A stretch of 64,000 bases of DNA from Candidatus Nitrospira neomarina (GTDB lineage Bacteria > Nitrospirota > Nitrospiria > Nitrospirales > UBA8639): assembly GCF_032051675.1 (NCBI RefSeq), contig NZ_CP116968.1:2108001-2172000 (forward strand), in the 5' to 3' direction. Numbering within the stretch: the first letter of the stretch is position 1; every line of letters begins with the position of its first letter. Shown here piece by piece: positions 1 through 8,562 of the stretch. The position numbers were made by a program, and so were the translations under genes. The notes below the pieces were generated by a model. The model had not been told where the DNA came from. It saw only the letters and a list, made by a program, of their open reading frames with translations, and ran no database searches.

Positions 1-1
1 C

Positions 2-142
2 ACAGCCAGAATGGCGACCTGGGGCGGATCCCACCAATACCTGGTGCTCTCACTTGATCCTGCCGAAGCACAAGCCTTGTATTGGGCCGCCATCCCACCA
101 ATGACGTGCCTGGTGATTCCGGGAAATCCCGCAGACCAATAA
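2..142 (+). CDS. 3' end of an unidentified gene cut by the window edge
   Basis: A frame open from the left edge runs 46 codons to a TAA at 140-142 and reads like real protein, with a segment rich in Leu/Val/Ala that contains SLDPAEAQALYW and then ends LVIPGNPADQ. The pattern of a pilus-assembly CpaB/RcpC-type C-terminus (a residue block in which a 'PAEA' turn precedes hydrophobic strands) came to mind, but 46 residues are too few to name a family. Nothing upstream is visible. Confidence 0.35.
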   Translation, partial: TARMATWGGSHQYLVLSLDPAEAQALYWAAIPPMTCLVIPGNPADQ

Positions 143-535
143 AACCCGTTCTCTCATTCAGCGATCAATAGATCGTTTCCTACCAGGGGCTGAAGATTCG
201 CCAACGACATCACCCAAAACATGAAAGCTCAGAATCTACCAACCGCCCTGGGCATGGGACAGGAAAAAAGGAATACTATCCGAAGGATTAAAGATGGCAT
301 ACAAAATAACAAGGGAGACGGAATGATAAAAAAGCGGCAACCGGAGAACGGGAACTCCAAGCCGGCAGGGAGTACTTCAATCCAAACGGCTGGAGATAAA
401 CGGCACCGGGTGGGAAAATCCTTTTCGCTTGGAGCGACACGAAAGTCGAAGGGAGAGAGGATGATGTTACTGAAATGTTTGAAATTCAGACATGTTCTAG
501 GCGAATAAACCGTCTTGCGCTGGAAATGGGGACAA
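143..535. other. Intergenic stretch, nothing recognised
   Basis: Between the leftmost gene fragment and the convergent gene ending at 536. A plus-strand frame at 221-508 is open for 95 codons, but its product is a Lys/Arg/Gly/Asn-rich string without hydrophobic core pattern, and I see no family resemblance. I do not call it a gene. No RNA, terminator or repeat was seen here. Confidence 0.4.
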
Positions 536-1231
536 CTACTTTTTTAACATGACATACAATTGACCATCCTGGATTTTCATATCCTCAACACCCTTCGAAA
601 ATTGATCCCAAAACCCGCCTGAGCCACCAAATTCTTCCACCAGGTTGGTATTCTTAATATCTCCCCACCAGGCACTGGGAAGCGGAATGCCACCGAGACT
701 AATACCCCGCATCGCCACCACAGGCTTCCCATGGGTATAACTGAGTTCCAGGCCAAAATTGAGTTTCAACATCTTTCCACCCACAATGGGCATTTCATGG
801 TTAATCGGGACCACCAGTTGGACACTGACGAGATCGTCCGCCATATCAACAGCCACATGTCTGGCCATATACGAATCCGTGGCAATCAAGGCATTCACTT
901 CCCGCTCGGTTAACTGAATCTCCCGATTTCCATCTGCTTCAGAATACGGCACGGGATCAAGGGCCGCGTCTAGTGTGGACGGGAGAGGTTGAGACACAGA
1001 TGAAGAAGCGGCATCGGCCGTATGAAGCAAGTGTGCCACTTTGGCATTCAGAACCTGCTGCTCCGACTCACCCAATCGGGTCGGTTGAAACATCGTGGCA
1101 TACACGTACTGGTTCATCCACCAAACGACACCCAACGTCGTGGCCAACACCGCAAGCCCGACAAAAAGGATAACCTGTTTCCCACTAAACTTTCTCCGTG
1201 AAACCACGACTTGGGATGTCTCAATATTCAT
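536..1231 (-). CDS. Membrane-anchored protein of unknown function
   Basis: A 231-residue protein with a short basic cytoplasmic N-terminus, one membrane segment at about residues 18-38 and a large C-terminal domain that should lie outside the cytoplasm. The start is supported by a purine-rich GGGAGAGG ribosome binding site just upstream of the ATG. The C-terminal part alternates beta-strand-like stretches and ends in a short positively charged tail. I do not recognise the family. Its neighbour on the other strand is a membrane-anchored M48 protease, transcribed divergently about 175 bp away, so an envelope role is plausible but unproven. Confidence 0.7.
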   Translation of the reverse strand: MNIETSQVVVSRRKFSGKQVILFVGLAVLATTLGVVWWMNQYVYATMFQPTRLGESEQQVLNAKVAHLLHTADAASSSVSQPLPSTLDAALDPVPYSEADGNREIQLTEREVNALIATDSYMARHVAVDMADDLVSVQLVVPINHEMPIVGGKMLKLNFGLELSYTHGKPVVAMRGISLGGIPLPSAWWGDIKNTNLVEEFGGSGGFWDQFSKGVEDMKIQDGQLYVMLKK

Positions 1232-1406
1232 CGCCTCTCCCTTTCCCAGGTGACCATCATGCAGAAAATACGCATGCCGATTTCAGGATTACCAATGGTA
1301 GCCTCTCTTGGCTGGTTTGCAGTAAGCTTTCAAAGTCTCCCCATCTATTCTACCGCAAAATTTTATTAGCGATACCGTTTGATTAAACCCCCGGAGAACA
1401 CAGACG

Positions 1407-2282
1407 ATGGGATTCGGATTATTTGGGAGAAATAGGGGAATAGGTGGACGCCCCCGTGCCCGCATGAGTTGGAAAATGCGGCTCATCCCGCTCATCTTAT
1501 TCGCGTTATACGGATTGTATTTTTACGTCTCGAACCAGGAAACCGTACCGTTGACGGGCCGATCGCAATTGGTGGGCATGACCCATGAGCAGGAAATGGC
1601 CTTGGGACTTCAGTCCTACCAGGAAATCCTCAGCCAGTCGCAAGTCATTCCGGAAGGACAGGTCGTCGATCTAGTCCGAACCATCGGCCGCCGTCTGGCT
1701 CACGCGGCAGCCGATGTGGATCCCGGATTCGAATGGGAATTTAATGTGATTGACTCTCAACAAGCCAATGCCTTTGCCTTACCGGGTGGGAAAACCGCCG
1801 TATATACCGGGCTCATTCCGGTGGCCGAAAACCAGAGTGGATTAGCCGTCGTCATGGGCCATGAAATCGCCCATGCCATCGCGCGCCATGGTGCCGAGCG
1901 CATGGCGCATCAAAAATTAGTCCAGATGGGTACCATCGCCGCCACGGTGGCCGTCGGCGATATGGATTACGATACACAAAGAATGGTCATGGGCGCATTA
2001 GGAGTCGGGGCACAATATGGCGTGCTCCTCCCCTTTTCCCGCGACCACGAGTCGGAAGCCGATTACATGGGTCTGCTGTTTGTCGCCCGGGCCTGTTTCG
2101 ATCCCACCGAAGCACCAAAACTCTGGGAGCGCATGGGAGAAATGAGTCAAGGCAAACAGCCAGCCGAATTCATGTCCACCCACCCCAGCCACGGGACCCG
2201 CATCAAACAATTTCAAGAATGGATGCCCGAAGCTCTCGCCCTCCGCGAGAAGCACTGCAGCACAACCTCCCAGTCTTCATGA
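1407..2282 (+). CDS. M48-family zinc metalloprotease, membrane anchored
   Basis: A 291-residue peptidase related to HtpX/BepA-type M48 proteins, which degrade or assist damaged envelope proteins. A basic N-terminus (residues 1-23) precedes one membrane segment at about 24-42, placing the catalytic domain in the periplasm. The zinc motif HEIAH is at residues 152-156 (extended as HEIAHAIARHG) and the third ligand lies in the ESEADYMG motif near residue 216. The compact size, with no TPR repeats after the catalytic domain, resembles YcaL/LoiP-type proteases rather than BepA. The protein ends in Ser/Thr-rich residues. No obvious partner gene is adjacent. Confidence 0.88.
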   Translation: MGFGLFGRNRGIGGRPRARMSWKMRLIPLILFALYGLYFYVSNQETVPLTGRSQLVGMTHEQEMALGLQSYQEILSQSQVIPEGQVVDLVRTIGRRLAHAAADVDPGFEWEFNVIDSQQANAFALPGGKTAVYTGLIPVAENQSGLAVVMGHEIAHAIARHGAERMAHQKLVQMGTIAATVAVGDMDYDTQRMVMGALGVGAQYGVLLPFSRDHESEADYMGLLFVARACFDPTEAPKLWERMGEMSQGKQPAEFMSTHPSHGTRIKQFQEWMPEALALREKHCSTTSQSS

Positions 2283-2347
2283 AAATTCTCTATCGAAAAT
2301 ATTCACAATCCTAACGACTCGCCATTTTTCCTCCTCCGACGCCTGCT

Positions 2348-2523
2348 CCCTGGCCCTTGGGCGGACGCTCTCATACACCGGCAGCCCCTGTTCGAGCGCA
2401 GCGAGTTGGGCTGCCCTCCCCAAGTTCGCGTCCGCCCTCTCCGATTTTGCCAGGGAGGGCGTCACGGGTTTTGGCTACTTTTGCCCGACCAAAAGTAGCT
2501 CGGCTGCCGGGCCGAAACCCGGC
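2348..2523 (+). repeat. Structured intergenic repeat, copy A (nested stems)
   Basis: Three nested inverted repeats enclose one another: outer CCCTGGC 2348-2354 with GCCAGGG 2449-2455; middle GGGCGGACG 2359-2367 with CGTCCGCCC 2429-2437; inner GGCAGCCC 2380-2387 with GGGCTGCC 2408-2415, capped by a loop with TTCGAGCG and GCGAG. A separate hairpin follows, GCTACTTTTG 2474-2483 with CAAAAGTAGC 2490-2499, then GCCGGG/CCCGGC 2506-2523. A second copy with the same fold but different stem sequences lies at 28898-29070. It contains no convincing reading frame. Confidence 0.8.
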
Positions 2524-2584
2524 AACACTCGAATATGCGAAGTAATACCAGATAAAAAAAAGATGCGTTCAAATCTGTGAGAAA

Positions 2585-2980
2585 TTATTCGGAAATACTA
2601 TTGGGTGGAGGAAGAACTAGAGCTAAAAATTGAAGAGCCTCTGCAAACCTCCGATACTCTCGTTGATCAATTTTTCCGTTGTCGAGAGGGAGGGACACCC
2701 GAGGCAACACGGATTGAATCAAACTTCTGTACGTGGTGAACCACAGGCAAGCTTTCTGATAGGCGTCCTGAACCTCAGGGTGCTTCTGCCACCGCTGGAG
2801 GTCAAGTTCATCGTTAAAGAGAATTTCCAGCCAAAGCAACCGTCTAGCCCGGGGGACCTGAAGAATCGCCTCAAAAGTATGCATTCCCGTGTAGGCGGGT
2901 AGAAGTTTGAGAGTTGGAGATGAAGGGGGAGATGGAATGTTCTGCATCCCAGCAAGTGTAAGCCAAAGGGGGTTTTTCAT
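2585..2980 (-). CDS. Small hypothetical protein
   Basis: A 131-residue protein if translation starts at the ATG at 2980, where a GGAG lies 5 bases upstream; a longer reading from a TTG at 3040 has no comparable site. The N-terminus is mildly hydrophobic, followed by a Ser/Pro-rich linker and a helical, Trp/Leu/Arg-rich body. It ends close to the structured repeat. I do not recognise it. The regular spacing of hydrophobic residues makes a real protein likelier than chance, but no function can be given. Confidence 0.5.
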   Translation of the reverse strand: MKNPLWLTLAGMQNIPSPPSSPTLKLLPAYTGMHTFEAILQVPRARRLLWLEILFNDELDLQRWQKHPEVQDAYQKACLWFTTYRSLIQSVLPRVSLPLDNGKIDQREYRRFAEALQFLALVLPPPNSISE

Positions 2981-3176
2981 CAAGCTCCAACTCTTGTTCC
3001 GGTTGCAGAAAGACAACGGTTTTTCTAATTCTTTAATCAATCGCTGGAATAGGAAAAATGTTTGACATCGTAAGGGGTTGTGTCTAAATTCCTATGCACA
3101 TGCCGCCGCAATCCCCCATGCCGAGTATCGATTCACGTGAGACGGCTTGACCGGCTCCTCTGAGATAGAAACCGGA

Positions 3177-3488
3177 ATGTCCGCCAAGGAAGCCACAGCC
3201 CGGATCAAGATCAACAAGCTGCTCGACGCGACGGGCTGGCGTTTTTTCCAGGATGGCCACGCGCCCGCCAACATCCGCCTTGAACCCGGCGTCCCGATCA
3301 AGACAACCGATCTCGACGCGCTAGGCGACAATCTCGAGAAGACAACAAAAGGGTTCGTCGACTTTCTCTTGCTCGACGACAGAGACTTCCCGCTTCTCGT
3401 ACTGGAGGCCAAGGCAGAGGACAAGAACCCGCTCGTTGCCAAAGAGCAGGCCCAGTGTCCGGCTTCGACGGTGCACATGTTAAACTAA
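3177..3488 (+). pseudogene. Truncated type I restriction enzyme HsdR N-terminus
   Basis: The reading frame begins like the N-terminal nuclease domain of type I restriction HsdR subunits: an initial helix (KEATARIKINKLL), then the PD-(D/E)XK core GFVDFLLLDD followed by LVLEAKAED, which supplies the Asp and the Glu-x-Lys of the catalytic site. Full HsdR proteins are 800-1000 residues; this one stops after about 103, right after the KEQA helix start, where the sequence changes to an unrelated tail CPASTVHMLN. The helicase motor, HsdM and HsdS are absent. I read it as the remnant of a restriction locus cut by rearrangement. A small stand-alone nuclease is the less likely alternative because the domain itself is incomplete. 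Confidence 0.7.
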
Positions 3489-3653
3489 AGGCAGAAATGG
3501 AGAAGTCAACCTTCTGCAGTCGAAAACCTCCCCACCATCTATCAAGGCATGGTTGTTTCAATTGTCCGATCTCATGATTCCGTCCTCCCTCGTCATTCGC
3601 ACGGCCTGTCGTGACGACCACTTCAACCCGCAATCTGAATCTGATCTACGCAT

Positions 3654-6600
3654 ATGAAGAAAGACCTCTCAGGCCAACTGGTGTTTTCGCCAAGCGATCT
3701 TATCCGCTATCTGGCCTCACCGTTCGCATCATGGATGGAACGATATTTTTTGGAGAATCCCGGCGCCGTTGCGCCTGATGAGGAAACCGAGGATGGACGA
3801 CTGATCGCGCAAACCGGCGCACAGCACGAACGCGCGGTACTTGATGAATTCAAAACATCTGGCGCCAAACTGGCCGAAATTACAAGGACCGATCCTACCG
3901 TTGCCCGGACAACGACCCTCTCCGCAATCAATGCAAACGTCCCCATTATCTATCAGGCCTTTTTGGAACATGAACCGTTCGCGGGGTTTGCCGACTTTCT
4001 TTTGCTCGATGAAACCGGACGGTATCAGGTGTGGGACACGAAACTGGCCCGCTCACCCAAGTCTTATTATGCGATTCAACTTTGTTGCTATTCGGAGTTA
4101 CTCGCCGCTGCCACTGAAGCCCCTATGCCGAAAAAGTTCGGACTCATCCTCGGCACCAAAGAACGGGTTGAATTCCGGATCGAAGATTTCATCCATTACT
4201 ACCGCCGAATAAAAATGAATTTCCTGACCATGCAGAAAGGCTTCACAGGGAACATCACGGATCGCCCGGAGCCTCTACCGCAAGCCGATCACGGCCGGTG
4301 GAATTCCCATGCGGAGAAATTCTTCCAGGACACGGACCATCTCGTGCAGGTGGCGGGAATCAGCATGGGCCAGATTAAAAAGCTGAAGAAAGGTGGGATC
4401 GCCACGGTAGCCGATCTCTCTGCAGCCTCAGGCGCCTCCATTCGCAAACTGGCTCCCGACTCACTTGCAAAACTTGTCGCCCAGGCACGGCTTCAATGCC
4501 AAACGCGGGCCGACCGGGGTGAAAATCCCGATGCCCCTCCGCGCTACGAAATACTGCCTCCAATCGGTGCGAATGGCGAACCGGTGGGCCTGGCCGCTCT
4601 TCCTCAAGATCATCCGGCGGATGTCTTCTTCGACATGGAGGGGTACCCGCTGGTTGCCGGGGGACTGGAATATCTGTTTGGAGTCTGCACGCGAACCGGG
4701 CGGCCGGATTCATTTGAGTTTATGGACTGGTGGGCACACAACCGGGAGGAAGAACAGCTGGCCTTTGAGGGCTTCGTGGACTGGGCCTTCAATCGATGGC
4801 AGCGTAACCCCGGCATGCACATTTACCATTATGCCCCGTATGAGGTCAGCGCGGTGCGCCGATTGAGCACCCGTCACGATACCCGTCAGGACGAGGTGGA
4901 TGCGCTGCTCCGGAACGAGGTGTTCGTTGATCTTTTTCAGATTGTCCGTCACGGCCTACGCCTCGGCGAGAATAGCTACTCACTCAAGACAGTCGAGCGC
5001 CTTTACCGACCGCAACGCGCCACCGAGGTGGCCACTGCGGCTGACTCGATCGTGCAATACGCCAGGTGGATCGAAAGCCAACAGCCGGGTGATTGGAATC
5101 ACAGCCCCATCCTGAAAGATATCCGCGACTACAACCAGGACGATTGCACATCCACGGCAGAGTTGCTGCAATGGTTACGGAAAGTGGTCGTCGAACATCA
5201 GATCACTGCGGTCAGCCTGGATTCCGAAACGGCTCCGTTGGCGCCAAAAGAATTGCCACCGGAGGTCGTGACGCGATTGGAGACCGCTGCACAGCTTCGC
5301 AGGCAAGGAGATGCCATCTCCCTGATTCTTGCCGATGTGATCGACTTCCATCGCCGGGAAGAAAAGCCCATGTGGTGGCGCATGTTTGACCGGGCCACGG
5401 CGACACCCGAAGAACTCCGGGATGACCCGGCCTGCCTCGAGGGGATCTGCGCCGTGGGACCTCCCATGCCCGAAAAACTTTCACTTGTACAAGAATATCG
5501 ATTCGATCCCTCTCAGGAATGCAAACTAGCTGCCGGGGATAAATCCAAAGTGCTGTTCACTCATAATCTGAATGCAAAATTCACCCTCTTCGAGCTGGAT
5601 ATATCCACGGGCAGTCTAAGCCTTAAGATCAGTAAGAAAGCTCTGAGCGAGAAATTTTCAGGCGCGTTCCCCTCGCAGGGTTCACTGCTTCCGGACGAGC
5701 ATGTCCCGGCAACGGCCATTCAGCTTGCGCTTACGGAAGTGGTGACCAGGCACCTCTCACACAACCTCAATGCTCCCGTGGCAGCCCTGTTGAACCGTGT
5801 GCCACCCCTCACACCGCTACAACGGAATGGCGAGTCTCCAACCGAAGCCGCCAAACGGGTGACGGAATCGATGGGCGGTGGATGCCTGGTCATCCAGGGG
5901 CCTCCCGGAACCGGCAAGACATTCACCGCCTCACAGGTCATCACGTCGCTTCTCGTTTCCGGCAAAAAAGTCGGTGTCGCATCCAACAGCCACAAGGCCG
6001 TGATGAATCTTCTCACCGCCTGCGGCGACGCCGCTCAAGAGAGTGGTTCTCGGCTCCAGGGAATAAAAGTCGGAGGGGACGCCGAAGATCCATTGTTTAC
6101 CTGCAACCCCGGCTTGCAATACCTCAAAGACGCCACCTGCGCGCACCAGGCTTACACCGGCGGAGTTGTCGGCGGAACGGCTTGGCTCTTTACCAGGCCT
6201 GAGTGGGAAGGCGCACTCGATTTTTTGTTTATCGATGAAGCCGGACAGGTTGCCCTGGCCAACGCCATCGCGATGGCTCGATGCGCGAAGAACCTTGTGC
6301 TCCTGGGTGATCAGATGCAACTTGAACAGCCTGTGCAAGGCTCCCACCCCGGCGATGCAGGTCTTTCCGCCCTTCAATACGCGCTCAAAGACCTGGAAGC
6401 CAGCCAGCCCGATTCTCCTATCATGCATGCCGTGATACCTCCGGACTATGGGCTTTTCCTCGGCGAATCCCGCCGTATGCATCCGGCCGTCTGCCGCTTC
6501 ATCTCGGAGAGCATGTATGAGGGCCGCCTTAAGTCACATGCCGACTGCGCCCGGCAGAAAATTGTGGTCCCGCCCGGTGCAAACAGCCTCATCGCCTGCG

Positions 6601-7082
6601 AAAGCGGGATCATATTCAGCGGCGTGGAGCACGATGGCAACGTTCAACAGAGTGACGAAGAAATTGAACGGGTCACGGCGATGTATCACGCACTCCAAGG
6701 ACGTCTCTACACCGACAAGGACGGCGTCACCAGACCCCTGGCATTGGAGGACTTCCTTTTCATCGCCCCCTACAACGCGCAAGTCCGCGCGCTTCAGGTC
6801 GCCCTCCCAGACGGGGCACGCGTCGGAAGCGTTGATAAATTTCAAGGACAGGAAGCCCCTGTCTGCATCCTCTCACTCTGCTCCAGTTACGGGGAATACG
6901 GTTCACGCGGACTGGCCTTTATCCTTGACCGCAACCGGGTGAATGTGGCCATCTCCCGGGCGCAATGCCTGGCCATCGTGGTTGCTGATCCCCGGATCGC
7001 CGACACTCCTCCCGGCTCCCTGGACGACATGAAACTCATCAACCTGTTTTGCAAATTAACCGATACCTCCATATCCACATGA
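3654..7082 (+). CDS. RecB-like nuclease / RNase H-like / SF1 helicase fusion (TM0106 type)
   Basis: A 1142-residue protein joining three parts. The N-terminus (about 1-200) is a RecB-like PD-(D/E)XK nuclease with FADFLLLDE and the catalytic WDTK, followed by a Tyr/Gln-rich helix. A helix-hairpin-helix-like stretch lies near 235-275. The middle (about 320-510) is a DEDD-type RNase H-like exonuclease: FDMEGY supplies D327 and E329, and YNQDDC the later acids. The C-terminus is a superfamily 1 DNA2/UPF1-like helicase: Walker A GPPGTGKT at 749-756, Walker B FIDEAGQ near 860, GDQMQLEQP, SRRMHP, VDKFQGQE and NVAISRA. The protein probably resects or processes DNA, with a repair or defence role unproven. 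It follows the broken hsdR by 165 bp and is itself intact. Confidence 0.85.
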   Translation: MKKDLSGQLVFSPSDLIRYLASPFASWMERYFLENPGAVAPDEETEDGRLIAQTGAQHERAVLDEFKTSGAKLAEITRTDPTVARTTTLSAINANVPIIYQAFLEHEPFAGFADFLLLDETGRYQVWDTKLARSPKSYYAIQLCCYSELLAAATEAPMPKKFGLILGTKERVEFRIEDFIHYYRRIKMNFLTMQKGFTGNITDRPEPLPQADHGRWNSHAEKFFQDTDHLVQVAGISMGQIKKLKKGGIATVADLSAASGASIRKLAPDSLAKLVAQARLQCQTRADRGENPDAPPRYEILPPIGANGEPVGLAALPQDHPADVFFDMEGYPLVAGGLEYLFGVCTRTGRPDSFEFMDWWAHNREEEQLAFEGFVDWAFNRWQRNPGMHIYHYAPYEVSAVRRLSTRHDTRQDEVDALLRNEVFVDLFQIVRHGLRLGENSYSLKTVERLYRPQRATEVATAADSIVQYARWIESQQPGDWNHSPILKDIRDYNQDDCTSTAELLQWLRKVVVEHQITAVSLDSETAPLAPKELPPEVVTRLETAAQLRRQGDAISLILADVIDFHRREEKPMWWRMFDRATATPEELRDDPACLEGICAVGPPMPEKLSLVQEYRFDPSQECKLAAGDKSKVLFTHNLNAKFTLFELDISTGSLSLKISKKALSEKFSGAFPSQGSLLPDEHVPATAIQLALTEVVTRHLSHNLNAPVAALLNRVPPLTPLQRNGESPTEAAKRVTESMGGGCLVIQGPPGTGKTFTASQVITSLLVSGKKVGVASNSHKAVMNLLTACGDAAQESGSRLQGIKVGGDAEDPLFTCNPGLQYLKDATCAHQAYTGGVVGGTAWLFTRPEWEGALDFLFIDEAGQVALANAIAMARCAKNLVLLGDQMQLEQPVQGSHPGDAGLSALQYALKDLEASQPDSPIMHAVIPPDYGLFLGESRRMHPAVCRFISESMYEGRLKSHADCARQKIVVPPGANSLIACESGIIFSGVEHDGNVQQSDEEIERVTAMYHALQGRLYTDKDGVTRPLALEDFLFIAPYNAQVRALQVALPDGARVGSVDKFQGQEAPVCILSLCSSYGEYGSRGLAFILDRNRVNVAISRAQCLAIVVADPRIADTPPGSLDDMKLINLFCKLTDTSIST

Positions 7083-7349
7083 AACGGCATCGCCTCTTCT
7101 ATCCTTGGAGTAAGTAACGAACCGGCTCCTTATTGAATTCCCTGTCTTCTTATAATTGCATCACGATAGAACCGATGAGAAACCTTCAAGCTCTTCACGC
7201 ATACCTGTCAGGGATCCAGATGGCAGGACAGGCATACAATGAAATCGCGTCTGAGAGCCTAAAAGCTGGAGAGACACTCCCATTATGAATGGAATTGGAT
7301 TATCATGGACAGGCTTTAACGCTTAATTCATGCTTTTTTAAAGGAAGAC

Positions 7350-8276
7350 GTGCCCAACACCTTAGCCCACATCGGAGTGCAAGGCTTTCTGAATCAGGCC
7401 GTTAAACCGGGGATCGACCCTAAACTGGTGTGCCTGGGGTGTTTGCTTCCGGACATCCCATGGATTTTTCAAAGAGTCCTACTGGGAATCTTGCCGGGAA
7501 GCGATCCTTATACCATTCGACTCTACTGTATTGCTCAAGCGTCCTTATTCGTCACATTAATGTTATGCGGGGCTTTGGCCTTCCTTTCAAAAACGCCAAA
7601 AGCCGTGTTCATGATTCTCGGGGTCAACGTCCTCATTCATCTCGTGCTTGATGGCCTTCAAACAAAATGGGCGAATGGCGTCCATTTCTTTGCCCCACTG
7701 TCATGGGACTTATGGAATGTGGGGTTATTTTGGCCGGAAAGTCTTCCAACCTATATTATGACCGGGGGAGGCTTACTCTATATAGGATGGCAATGGCGAA
7801 AGGGCATATCACAGCCGCTCCCATTCTCGCCCTGGTCTCCTTTCAAAGTGGGGATATCGGCGTCGTTACTCCTACTGTACTTTGCGCTGCCTTTGGTTCT
7901 CATTGAAGGACCTCGAAACGCCAATAACCATTTCATCCGAACACTTGAAGAAATGGAGGCTCGTCCAGGACGTCATCTGGAATTGGATCGATCTTCCTAT
8001 GAGAAAACCCCGGCAGGCGATATGCTTGGTCTCTTCAATGGTGAAACAATCAAGAGCTCTCAAGAAATTCTGGATCACTCCGCTATCGTTTCGATTCGTG
8101 GACGTTTTGTCACGCCCACCCAACTGGATGTTCTTGAATTTCACGAACATTCCAGTTGGTTCCGTGATACGGGCAGTTACCTGGGTATTCTTCTCCTGTT
8201 TGGCATGTGGTTGGGAGCTTTCCTGAAACAAGGCCTGTTCCACTCTTCAAACAAGGCAGGTCATCATTCTAGTTAA
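7350..8276 (+). CDS. Polytopic membrane protein, YdjM-like putative metal-dependent hydrolase
   Basis: A 308-residue protein starting at a GTG with AAGGAAG upstream. It carries an N-terminal AHIG stretch, a CLLPDIPW motif, and HLVLDGLQ inside a membrane region, the His/Asp arrangement of YdjM/DUF4184-like membrane hydrolases. Hydrophobic segments occur near residues 65-85, 90-110, 130-150, 170-190 and 280-300, with a soluble loop between the last two. Substrate is unknown. The family assignment is moderate because the motifs are short. The gene ends 5 bases before the repeat element at 8282, which has not touched its coding sequence. Confidence 0.5.
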   Translation: MPNTLAHIGVQGFLNQAVKPGIDPKLVCLGCLLPDIPWIFQRVLLGILPGSDPYTIRLYCIAQASLFVTLMLCGALAFLSKTPKAVFMILGVNVLIHLVLDGLQTKWANGVHFFAPLSWDLWNVGLFWPESLPTYIMTGGGLLYIGWQWRKGISQPLPFSPWSPFKVGISASLLLLYFALPLVLIEGPRNANNHFIRTLEEMEARPGRHLELDRSSYEKTPAGDMLGLFNGETIKSSQEILDHSAIVSIRGRFVTPTQLDVLEFHEHSSWFRDTGSYLGILLLFGMWLGAFLKQGLFHSSNKAGHHSS

Positions 8277-8526
8277 CAACAGGGAGTGTTGAATAATAAG
8301 GATGTTCAAGGGCAAATTGGCCCATGATTAGATTACTCAGCAAAGGCTCCGGGTCGGTTCAAAAAAGCATGCCCTGAGTCTTCCCGAAGGGTCCGTCCAG
8401 TCCTGTCCTGAGGCCCCCCGAAGGAAAGGCCGCAACCGTTTTTACGCGCGGAGCGTACGCTTAGTACGTGAACACGGGAAAATGGCGAGAACGCCGCTGG
8501 CGGCTTTTTTCAACAGACCCCAACAG
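8277..8526 (+). mobile_element. Small non-autonomous element (MITE-like), copy 1
   Basis: The element spans 8282-8520 (239 bp). Its ends are imperfect inverted repeats, GGGAGTGTTGAA on the left and, read inward from the right, GGGTCTGTTGAA (10 of 12 match). It is flanked by CAACA at 8277-8281 and 8521-8525, a 5-base direct repeat suitable as target duplication. There is no coding frame. A second copy lies inverted at 20249-20439. Copy 1 carries about 48 extra internal bases, in two blocks each ending in CCCGAAGG or CCGAAGG, that copy 2 lacks. Confidence 0.8.
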
Positions 8527-8562
8527 GAAAAATCGATCAACCAGACTGATCCTGAAAGGCCA

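Noticed and set aside
221-508. 95-codon plus-strand frame
   Set aside because: Composition is Lys/Arg/Gly/Asn-rich without hydrophobic pattern, no ribosome binding site and no family.
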